From positions 1 to 64,000 of the forward strand of contig NZ_SMFL01000017.1 in NCBI RefSeq assembly GCF_004349265.1: a stretch of 64,000 nt of DNA, given 5' to 3'. How positions within the stretch are numbered: position 1 is the stretch's first letter; each line of letters opens with the position of its first letter. Both the position numbers and the translations under genes were made by a program. Origin of the DNA: Dyadobacter psychrotolerans (lineage in GTDB: Bacteria > Bacteroidota > Bacteroidia > Cytophagales > Spirosomataceae). The notes below the pieces were generated by a model. It ran no database searches, was not told the DNA's origin, and saw only the letters and a program-made list of their open reading frames with translations. This document shows, one piece after another, positions 36,360 through 43,264 of this stretch.

Positions 36360-37120
36360 ATTTTTGTTTTCAATTCGGTTAATACTTTAACTCCTTTTGC
36401 TTCCAGTTTTTCAGTTTCTGCGTTCTCTTCATTGGTTATCAAAACGTTAACTAAAGTTATTGGGGCAAACTGCAGATATTTATCCTTTCCAATTTTTGAG
36501 ATATCGCATAAAAGGTAGGTGATATCTGCATGAGACGAAGCTGCCAATGTAACTCCGGCCTCCATTTCGCTATGTGCACTCAAACCATTTTCCGAAGATA
36601 TACCATCCACTCCTAAAAAGGCTTTATTTACCTGATAACGGCAAATATGCTCTTCCGCTATTTTACCATGAACAGCCTGCCTGTCTTTATCAACCTCACC
36701 GCCTACCAGATTTATTTTTACCGAAGAACCTAATAATTCGTATAAAACAGGAAGAGAATTCGTTACAACCCGGATCTCTTTATTTCTGATAAACTGGCAT
36801 AACCGAAAAACCGTACTTCCGCAATCCATAAAAATAATATCACCATCTGTAATTTCATCTGCAGCAATTCTGCAGATATGATCTTTTTGTTCCGCATTCG
36901 CAGCAACTTTATTTTTAAAAGTAAAAGGAGTTTTTGTAAGCTCAACCTTCATGGCGCCGCCGTGCGTGCGGTAAAGCAACCCATCTGCTGCCAAAGCAAT
37001 TAAATCACGACGTACAGTAATTTCAGAGGTCTCTGTTTTTTCGGCTAAATCGCTGACATTGACTTCTCCGAGTGTATCGACCAATCCCAGGATTATATTT
37101 TTTCGTTTTTGAAAATTCAT
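36356..37120 (-). CDS. DeoR-family transcriptional regulator
   Basis: A 254-residue repressor. An N-terminal DeoR helix-turn-helix (VSDLAEKTETSEITVRRDLIALAADGLLYRTHGG) is followed by the sugar-phosphate-binding DeoRC domain with FMDCGSTVFRLCQFI and AFLGVDGISSENG. Such repressors respond to phosphorylated sugars. It is first in an operon with the cupin and divergent from nudK, whose promoter region carries three AATCAA repeats exactly 10 bases apart, a candidate operator controlling both directions. The ligand is not known; GDP-mannose-related metabolism is a guess from the neighbour. Confidence 0.92.
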   Translation of the reverse strand: MNFQKRKNIILGLVDTLGEVNVSDLAEKTETSEITVRRDLIALAADGLLYRTHGGAMKVELTKTPFTFKNKVAANAEQKDHICRIAADEITDGDIIFMDCGSTVFRLCQFIRNKEIRVVTNSLPVLYELLGSSVKINLVGGEVDKDRQAVHGKIAEEHICRYQVNKAFLGVDGISSENGLSAHSEMEAGVTLAASSHADITYLLCDISKIGKDKYLQFAPITLVNVLITNEENAETEKLEAKGVKVLTELKTKI

Positions 37121-37137
37121 ACCTATTCGTACATTTG
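37107..37137 (+). promoter_or_regulatory. Probable nudK promoter
   Basis: TTTTG at 37107-37111 and TACATTTG at 37130-37137, 18 bases apart, match the Bacteroidetes promoter layout. The -33 element lies inside the start of deoR on the other strand. Confidence 0.55.
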
Positions 37138-37146
37138 TTCAAAAAT

Positions 37147-37172
37147 AATCAATATCAATCAAAAACAATCAA
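37147..37172. promoter_or_regulatory. Three AATCAA repeats, candidate DeoR operator
   Basis: AATCAA occurs at 37147, 37157 and 37167, exactly 10 bases apart, so all copies lie on one face of the helix. They sit between the inferred nudK start point and its ATG, where a bound DeoR protein would block nudK and could also repress its own operon. Confidence 0.5.
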
Positions 37173-37175
37173 TTT

Positions 37176-37760
37176 ATGAATGATAACTTTAATTTAGTTT
37201 CTGAGGAAGTACTTTCAGATAACTGGTATACATTAAGAAAATTCACTTTTGATTACCAAAATGCAAACGGAACCTGGGAAAGGCAATCCCGTGAAGCATA
37301 CGACCGCGGCAATGGCGCGACTATTTTGCTTTACAATAAAGAAAAACAAACAGTAATTCTCACACGCCAGTTTCGCCTTCCGACTTACACAAATGGAAAT
37401 ACAACCGGAATGTTAATAGAGGCCTGCGCCGGTCTGCTGGATAAAGATAATGCCGAGGATTGCATTCGCCGGGAAACCGAAGAAGAAACAGGTTACAAGA
37501 TAAGATCTGTCAAAAAGATCTTTGAAGCCTATATGTCACCGGGATCTGTTACTGAAATTCTTTATTTTTTTGTTGCCGAATATTCGCAGGAAATGAAAAC
37601 CGGAAATGGCGGAGGCTGTGAAACTGAGCAGGAAAACATAGAAGTGATGGAGATCTCTTTTCCTGAAGCACTGAAAATGATGGATTCCGGAGAAATTAAA
37701 GATGCTAAAACCATGCTTCTCCTCCAGCATGCACAGATTAACGGATTGCTTGGGGCATAA
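37176..37760 (+). CDS. nudK: NudK-type GDP-mannose pyrophosphatase (Nudix)
   Basis: A 194-residue Nudix hydrolase that likely cleaves GDP-mannose to GMP and mannose-1-phosphate. The N-terminus LVSEEVLSDNWYTLRKFTFDYQ is typical of NudK. The Nudix box is GLLDKDNAEDCIRRETEEETGY: the REtxEEtG core is intact, but the first Glu of the G-x5-E pattern is Asn, which is a structural rather than metal-binding position. The C-terminal EAYMSPGSVTEILYFFVAEY loop also fits. It is divergent from the deoR-cupin operon and probably shares its operator. Confidence 0.92.
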   Translation: MNDNFNLVSEEVLSDNWYTLRKFTFDYQNANGTWERQSREAYDRGNGATILLYNKEKQTVILTRQFRLPTYTNGNTTGMLIEACAGLLDKDNAEDCIRRETEEETGYKIRSVKKIFEAYMSPGSVTEILYFFVAEYSQEMKTGNGGGCETEQENIEVMEISFPEALKMMDSGEIKDAKTMLLLQHAQINGLLGA

Positions 37761-37791
37761 AAAAGGCTGAAGACAAGAACTATCCTCAGCC
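37758..37791 (-). terminator. Terminator of the YtxH gene
   Basis: On the minus strand ggctga/tcagcc form a stem followed by a T run (the aaaaaa at 37758-37764 on the plus strand). It overlaps the last bases of nudK. Confidence 0.5.
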
Positions 37792-37811
37792 CGAATATTT
37801 ATTTATATCTG

Positions 37812-38135
37812 TCAGGAAATCGGATCCGGTGTTACAGTAACGTCCGTTTCTGTTGTGCCTCCTTTGCCCGAAAACTTTGCATAAAGATCCTTGAAGAATG
37901 CCTCTGCATCAGGAAAACTGGTTTTCAGTGCCTCAGAACCTTTTGTTTTTAATTCATCAAAATATTCCGGTGCCTTATCTATCGCTCCTTCGGCTTCTGC
38001 CTTTAGATCGTTTGCTTTCGTTTTCAGATCTTCCAGAAGTTTCTCTCCTTCTTCGGACTGCAGGTATTTATGTGCTGCTACTCCGGCTGCTGCGCCCAGA
38101 ATAAATGTGGCAAGGTGTTTTGCGTTGATGCTCAT
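37812..38135 (-). CDS. YtxH-domain protein
   Basis: A 107-residue protein with an N-terminal glycine/alanine-rich helix (FILGAAAGVAAHKYL), followed by amphipathic lysine- and glutamate-rich helices (EEGEKLLEDLKTKANDLKAEAEGAIDKA) as in YtxH general stress proteins, ending with a Thr/Val-rich tail. Members are membrane-associated and stress-linked; function is not established. It stands alone, 184 bases from the SIMPL gene, and has a hairpin at 38251-38308 upstream. Confidence 0.75.
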   Translation of the reverse strand: MSINAKHLATFILGAAAGVAAHKYLQSEEGEKLLEDLKTKANDLKAEAEGAIDKAPEYFDELKTKGSEALKTSFPDAEAFFKDLYAKFSGKGGTTETDVTVTPDPIS

Positions 38136-38250
38136 AATTTTCTGATTCTATGGTTGATAACTAATTAAAGATACTTATGTTTTGACACAAAAGAAACGAA
38201 TTCAGTCACTTATCCACGAACGGTTAAAAAATAATGCCAGAATAAACTTT

Positions 38251-38308
38251 GGCTTTCGGCAGTCATTCATCGGCTGTCACAAACTGCCAGGACTGATGGC
38301 CGAAAGCC
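38251..38308. other. Long-stem hairpin between SIMPL and YtxH genes
   Basis: Arms ggctttcggc (38251-38260) and gccgaaagcc (38299-38308) pair over 10 bp with a 38-base loop. No T tract follows closely on either strand, so a terminator is uncertain. Confidence 0.35.
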
Positions 38309-38319
38309 GACCGCCGATG

Positions 38320-39051
38320 TTATTTTATCTCAAATGCTGCCTGCATTCTGTAATTGATTTTAATTTTTTGGTACTGCACATCGCTATCCTGCACTGCATC
38401 GGCCGACTCAGCCATTGTACGCATTGCTGCTTTCATAAATACAGGCTGCGGATACTGTATATTCTCATCCAATTCTCTTATTTCAAGTATCTGACCAAGT
38501 TTTTGATCAACCGCAGCCACCAGATATGATGCCTTCTCTTTAGCTGCTTTCAATGCGTCGATTTTAACCTGTTTTTTAAATTCTTCTCTTTTCGAATGAT
38601 CGACACGGCTGACGTTGGCGTACTGAACACCCCGGCTTTCCACTTTTGAAAGGATTCCGTCCAGTTTATCCGCACTGCTTACTTTTAACTCATATTGTTT
38701 CGCCTCAAGGAAAGTAGCTGGTTTTTTCTTTTTATCCACATAGTTTTGATAACCGCCCACACCACTTACCGATAACGCCTCTTTTGGAAGACCTGCATCC
38801 GCAACTGCTTTGATCAACTGCTTTTCAAGCGTACTGATAACGACTTTATCCTTTTGGTTTTTTTCATCATTAAAATACTCCCTTAGCGATACATTGAAAT
38901 AAATCTCATCAGGAACCACTTCCATTTCGGCAAAACCAGCGACTTCAATTTTACGGGTGGGAGGAGTTTGCTGCATGGTTGTAGTTTGTGAAAAAGATGG
39001 GAATTCAACTGAACCGAATAATAACGCACTTAATAAAATGACCTTTTTCAT
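38320..39051 (-). CDS. SIMPL-domain (DUF541) periplasmic protein
   Basis: A 243-residue exported protein. A signal peptide (1-21) is followed by the SIMPL (DUF541) domain: IEVAGFAEMEVVPDEIYFNVSLREYF, VSGVGGYQNYV, LSKVESRGVQYANVSRVDHSKREEFKKQVKIDALKAAKEKASYL, a block that is typical of the family. Family members, such as E. coli YggE, are linked to oxidative stress tolerance and form large oligomers. It has its own spacing to neighbours and no operon partner. Confidence 0.88.
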   Translation of the reverse strand: MKKVILLSALLFGSVEFPSFSQTTTMQQTPPTRKIEVAGFAEMEVVPDEIYFNVSLREYFNDEKNQKDKVVISTLEKQLIKAVADAGLPKEALSVSGVGGYQNYVDKKKKPATFLEAKQYELKVSSADKLDGILSKVESRGVQYANVSRVDHSKREEFKKQVKIDALKAAKEKASYLVAAVDQKLGQILEIRELDENIQYPQPVFMKAAMRTMAESADAVQDSDVQYQKIKINYRMQAAFEIK

Positions 39052-39380
39052 GACTTCAAAAATTAATAAACTGATTAAAAAATTGACTTGGTGCTTGCAA
39101 TATATTTGCTCTTAACGATAGAGCTAAATGCTTATTACGAAGACAAGGATTAGAGAAGAAGGTTGGAAAGAGGTTTAACCCGGAAGGGTCCGCGAAAGAA
39201 AAGCTAATAAAAAAGACACAGATACCAGATTGATTTTCAGAAGAATAAAAAATATTTTCTGCCGAAAATCAATACGATATTAACAAACATTAACGCTGCT
39301 GATGCTTTTAATTTAATGGATTACCGATGCCTAAAAATAAGCACCGGACAAAGAAATAGTTGTATCAGTAATTTCAGAGA
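39052..39380. other. 329-base intergenic region, no gene seen
   Basis: No frame with coding character. A 10-bp inverted repeat (attgattttc 39229-39238, gaaaatcaat 39264-39273) is present and may be the 3' hairpin of the MarR transcript. Confidence 0.45.
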
Positions 39381-39815
39381 TCAGTTAAAATTCTGATAAA
39401 TAGAATCCATAATTCTCACAAAATGTTGGTAATCTGTTTCTTCCAGATCACCCCACCCTTTTCTTCTGATTTCAGCAACAATGGGAAAAGCTTCACGATA
39501 GGTATCTGCTCCTTTTTCAGTTAAAAAAAGATTGAATTTTCTTCGGTCGCCTGCTGCCGGGGCTCTTTCAACCAATCCCTTTTTCTCAAGAAGATCTATT
39601 ATCCGCGTTACAGTTGGCGGATCTTTAAAAGTGAGTTCTGCCAGTTCATTCTGGCTGATTGAAGGAGCTCTTTTAATATGATCAATCAATACCCATTGAT
39701 CTACGGTCAGATCAAATCCTCCTTCATTTAACTGTTTCTGAAGCGCATTCCGAATTTTTTTTATGGTTGTATCGATCTTAAAAAAATACGCCCGCTGGTC
39801 AGAATAATGTGTCAT
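39381..39815 (-). CDS. MarR-family regulator
   Basis: A 144-residue winged-helix regulator. The core reads LTVDQWVLIDHIKRAPSISQNELAELTFKDPPTVTRIIDLLEKKGLVERAPAAGDRRKFNLFLTEKGADTY, containing the recognition helix and the GDRRK wing typical of MarR. Such proteins bind phenolic or antibiotic ligands and control efflux or stress genes. The likely target is unclear; the divergent AraC gene is 383 bases away. Confidence 0.93.
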   Translation of the reverse strand: MTHYSDQRAYFFKIDTTIKKIRNALQKQLNEGGFDLTVDQWVLIDHIKRAPSISQNELAELTFKDPPTVTRIIDLLEKKGLVERAPAAGDRRKFNLFLTEKGADTYREAFPIVAEIRRKGWGDLEETDYQHFVRIMDSIYQNFN

Positions 39816-40198
39816 GGATTAAAAGAATGTTTTAATCCAGATATAAGACAACACATTAGTTCGTCTACTAATAGTTAAGCGTGTTTATTGAAAATTTTTA
39901 AGAATATCTGCTAGTCACCAATTATCTACTAATGAGGATATTCGCTTAAATGGCGAAATGATCAAACTTCCCATTTATGGCTCACGAGCTGAACGAACAT
40001 TTAACTACGTAAACTTTCGTATTAAAAAATCTACTTACCATCAGGTATTTAAGATGGAAGTCTAAAGTTTTATCAAACAATTCATGGAACCTACGATCAT
40101 ATTCGTAGTTTAAATGGAGATAATTTCCCTTACCTTTAGATCATCAATCCAGCTAAATTGCAGGTGATAAGATTTAACAGGTATCAGAATAAATTACA
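39816..40198. other. 383-base intergenic region between MarR and AraC genes
   Basis: AT-rich with no complete gene. A frame of 57 codons (39892-40065) lacks a good start except an internal ATG and has no recognisable features. No clear promoter box could be placed. Confidence 0.4.
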
Positions 40199-41032
40199 AT
40201 GCCCGAAATGCAGCACCTGGAATTTGATTCGCCGGAAGAGCTTAAAAGTACCATTAGATGTTTTTGGTATAACAAAAGGGATTCCGAAGAATCAAAGTCA
40301 AGCTTTGAGGTAATACCTGATGGTTTTGCAGAAATTATATTTCATTTCGGCGGCGGTTGCGCTCTTTCTGATGAAGATGAATTACGTTCATTACCATCGC
40401 CATTTTTAATTGGACTGCTTAATCAGCCTGCTGTTTTTCACACTAAAGGAAATCTGGAAATTATTGGAATCAGGTGTTTTCCATGGACCGTTTTTGATTT
40501 GCTGGGAATGCCCTCTGATAAAGATGGAATACTGGAAATTGAGCATCCGATTGCCCGGCTTCATGATATTTTGGAAAAGTGGGTCGATTTAGGGAAAATT
40601 GAAAAAGCGGTTGATCATCTAAAACAGTATTTTTTGAGATCAAATCCTCAAATATCTTTTAATAATATGTTGTCGAAAGCAGGAATCGCTATGCGGGATA
40701 CGAACGGCACCATGCCCGTTAGCCAGGTAGCTGAGGCAGCGCACGCGACTGTTCGCACATTACAAAGAAACTTCAAACAATCTTCCGGTCACACGGTTAA
40801 AGACGTATCCGGGCTGATGCGGTTTGAAAAAGTGAGAAACGAACTGTTGCTTAACCCGGACACGAATCTGGCAGGACTAGCATATGAATTGGGCTACACG
40901 GATCAGCCTCATTTGAGCAGAGAATTTAAACGTTACAGTGGTGTCAGCCCCGCTGCATTTGCCCGAAATGCAAAGAAATTTCCGGTAATCAACGATATGG
41001 TCGCATTAAAACAGGCTGATGATCATGCGTAA
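40199..41032 (+). CDS. AraC-family transcriptional regulator
   Basis: A 277-residue activator. The N-terminal domain (MQHLEFDSPEELKSTIRCFWYNKR, VIPDGFAEIIFHFGGG, FLIGLLNQPAVFH) resembles the DUF6597 sensor domain of Bacteroidota AraC proteins; the C-terminal 100 residues contain two helix-turn-helices, ending LAGLAYELGYTDQPHLSREFKRYSGVSPAAFAR, the AraC consensus. It probably activates nearby genes, perhaps the VOC and monooxygenase genes that follow on the same strand. Confidence 0.9.
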   Translation: MPEMQHLEFDSPEELKSTIRCFWYNKRDSEESKSSFEVIPDGFAEIIFHFGGGCALSDEDELRSLPSPFLIGLLNQPAVFHTKGNLEIIGIRCFPWTVFDLLGMPSDKDGILEIEHPIARLHDILEKWVDLGKIEKAVDHLKQYFLRSNPQISFNNMLSKAGIAMRDTNGTMPVSQVAEAAHATVRTLQRNFKQSSGHTVKDVSGLMRFEKVRNELLLNPDTNLAGLAYELGYTDQPHLSREFKRYSGVSPAAFARNAKKFPVINDMVALKQADDHA

Positions 41033-41430
41033 AATGAACAAAGCCATTCCTGTAAATTATTTTGGTGATGAGTTTGCTTTTCTGGGAAAGAACGTCGCAA
41101 ACTACCGTTTTTATTGGCTCAAATGCCCTTTTTATCAGAAATCCATTGGTGTAATTTTGTATTGAAACTTATAAAAAATTAGCTGTATCAACAATCTGAT
41201 CGCCAAACAGGAATTCGCCCAAACAGGTTGGCAGTGCCGGACATATATGCTACTGTAAATTTCTCTCAGGTGCGTCAGGCATTACCTATGGCTTTCCAAA
41301 TCAGCAACCCGACATTGCCATGGGAAATTATTGGAGTCGCCCCGGAAGGTTGGGAGCGCTGTCGAACAAATGCAAAAGGAGGATAAATATTTATATATTT
41401 CATTTTTGTTAAAAGCTCATCCTCAGCCAT
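41033..41430. other. 398-base region with possible gene remnants
   Basis: Two short frames lie here: 41034-41165 (43 codons) and 41183-41386 (67 codons, no good start), the latter with protein-like composition (ALPMAFQISNPTLPWEIIG). They may be remains of a decayed gene. I could not recognise either. Confidence 0.25.
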
Positions 41431-41931
41431 ATGAAAAGACTGTTAACAGTAATTCCAATTTTAGTACTCCTTTTAAAATGTAACTCTAAAACTAACAAAA
41501 CAAGCAATATGGATGACCAAAAAAGTCAGGTAGACTCAACGTTACCTGTTGACAACACGCCAAAAGTGACAGGGATTGGCGGCATTTTCTTTTTTTCCGA
41601 CAGCCCGAAGGAAACAAAGGAGTGGTATGCCAAAAATTTAGGATTTGACGTCAATCAATGGGGCTCGGTGAGTTTTGAGTACCGAGACGTTGACAAGCCA
41701 GAAGAAATAATTCCGCTGCAATGGAGCCCTTTCAAAAGAGACAGTGACCATTTCACTCCTTCCAAAAAGGACTTTATGATCAATTATCGGGTTCAGAATA
41801 TTGAAGGACTTGTAGAAAAACTAAAAGCAAACGGCGTAACTGTTATTGACAGCATTGAGACGTACGATTATGGAAAATTTGTACACATCATGGATGCGGA
41901 AGGTAATAAGATTGAACTTTGGGAGCCATGA
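41431..41931 (+). CDS. VOC-family (glyoxalase-like) protein with signal sequence
   Basis: A 166-residue protein with a hydrophobic N-terminus ending LLLKC (Cys17), perhaps a lipoprotein although Lys before Cys is unusual; an internal Met27 would give a cytosolic form. The mature part is one vicinal-oxygen-chelate fold: GIGGIFFFSDSPKETKEWYAKNLGFDV, then VSFEYRDVDK, INYRVQNIEGLVEKLKANGV and the closing FVHIMDAEGNKIELWEP. The first metal His is not clearly conserved and catalysis may be lost. It is 22 bases before the upstream limit of the monooxygenase frame and likely co-transcribed. Confidence 0.82.
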   Translation: MKRLLTVIPILVLLLKCNSKTNKTSNMDDQKSQVDSTLPVDNTPKVTGIGGIFFFSDSPKETKEWYAKNLGFDVNQWGSVSFEYRDVDKPEEIIPLQWSPFKRDSDHFTPSKKDFMINYRVQNIEGLVEKLKANGVTVIDSIETYDYGKFVHIMDAEGNKIELWEP

Positions 41932-42024
41932 TAGTAGCATAGTTGTCTGATTTTGTCGCATTTATACAAGCCTGATCAATCAACATTCATGAATTTTGCT
42001 TCTTCATCAAACAATGCAAAATCC

Positions 42025-43170
42025 ATGTTACTACGAAATAAACAGGTTGCTGTCATTGGTGCCGGACCTGTTGGCCTGACAATGGCGAAAATATTACAGC
42101 AGAACGGAATAGATGTAACCGTCTATGAAAGAGACAAAGACGCGTTTACCCGAATTTCCGGCGGTCCGCTTGACCTGCACAAAGGTTCAGGGCAGAAAGC
42201 CATGCACAAAGCGGGATTACTGGAACGTTACTATGAAATGGGCATTCCTATGGGAAGAACCGTGGCAGATGAAAATGGCAAAGTGTTGTTGGCTAGAAAA
42301 CCAACATTTGAAGAGCGTCACGACAATCCTGAAATTAACAGAAACGATTTAAGAAAAATATTAGTTGAAAGTTTGAAAAGCAGTACCATCGCCTGGGAAA
42401 GGAAATTTACCGGACTTGAAGAACAAAACGGAAGGTGGCTTTTACAATTTGAGAATAATTTAACTGCAACTGCTGACCTGGTTATAGGAGCGAATGGGGG
42501 AATGTCCCAGGCCAGGAAATACGTTACGGATGCGGAAATTGAATATACCGGAACGCTGATTTTACAGGGTGAAGTTTTGGAGCCCGAAACAACTTGTCCG
42601 GACTTCTATCAGCTGTCCGACGATAACATTCTCATGACGGCAAGCGGAGGCAATTTGCTTGTTGCCAATCCCAGGAATGGTGGCTTACTGAGCTATAGCA
42701 TAACGATTAAAAAACCGGAAGATTGGGATCAGGAATATAAGGTGAACTTTCAAAATACAGAAAACATCTTAACGTTCCTGCTAAATCGTTTCTCTGATTG
42801 GGATGAACGTTACCTGCAGCTTTTCCGCTCAACTTCTTCCTTTGTAATTTGGCCAACAAGACAGATACCACTGGATGTACCTTGGAAACTCAACCGCCCC
42901 TTGCCCATAACCCTCATCGGAGACGCTGCACATATCATGCCTCCTTTCGCAGGGCAGGGCGTGAACACCGGATTAATGGACGCATTGATTTTATCCGATA
43001 GCCTGACTGACGGAAAATTTGAAACTATTGAAGCTGCTATCGACGATTATGAACAGCAAATGTTTGTGTATGCAAAAAAAGCACAGCTTGAAACAAGCGA
43101 AAACGAAGCCAAGATGTTTCATTCCGACTTCTCTTTCACAACGAGATTTACAAACGAAGATATCTATTAA
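42025..43170 (+). CDS. Tet(X)-like FAD-dependent monooxygenase
   Basis: A class A flavin monooxygenase closely resembling Tet(X). I use ATG 42025 (VAVIGAGPVGLTMAKILQQNG follows); ATG 41989 is also possible. The FAD features are all present: GAGPVG, the YERD pair, the LDLHKG Asp, the NRNDLRK Arg and IGDAAH with its Asp, then MPPFAGQGVN. Compared with Tet(X2), from memory, the positions for substrate Arg213, Phe224, His234 and Gly236 are Ile, Val, Ser and Ser here. So the fold and flavin site fit but tetracycline oxidation is doubtful. The true substrate is unknown. The AraC and VOC genes upstream may be functionally linked. Confidence 0.9.
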   Translation: MLLRNKQVAVIGAGPVGLTMAKILQQNGIDVTVYERDKDAFTRISGGPLDLHKGSGQKAMHKAGLLERYYEMGIPMGRTVADENGKVLLARKPTFEERHDNPEINRNDLRKILVESLKSSTIAWERKFTGLEEQNGRWLLQFENNLTATADLVIGANGGMSQARKYVTDAEIEYTGTLILQGEVLEPETTCPDFYQLSDDNILMTASGGNLLVANPRNGGLLSYSITIKKPEDWDQEYKVNFQNTENILTFLLNRFSDWDERYLQLFRSTSSFVIWPTRQIPLDVPWKLNRPLPITLIGDAAHIMPPFAGQGVNTGLMDALILSDSLTDGKFETIEAAIDDYEQQMFVYAKKAQLETSENEAKMFHSDFSFTTRFTNEDIY

Positions 43171-43205
43171 CCACCTGTTATTCAATTTATTATAAAGTAT
43201 TTAAC

Positions 43206-43240
43206 AAAAAAAACCAGCCTCGAACGGCTGGTTTTTTTTG
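43206..43240. terminator. Bidirectional terminator between monooxygenase and ppc
   Basis: A stem of about 14 bp (aaaaaaaaccagcc / ggctggtttttttt) with a 6-base loop lies between convergent genes, with T runs on both strands. Confidence 0.85.
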
Positions 43241-43264
43241 TTAGTCTATTTTGACAATTTAAAA

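Noticed and set aside
38182..38529. 115-codon plus-strand frame between YtxH and SIMPL
   Set aside because: It overlaps the SIMPL gene end and a hairpin and has no recognisable features.
39881..40065. GTG-started small gene between MarR and AraC
   Set aside because: The GTG frame hits a stop after a few codons; the remaining frame has no good start.
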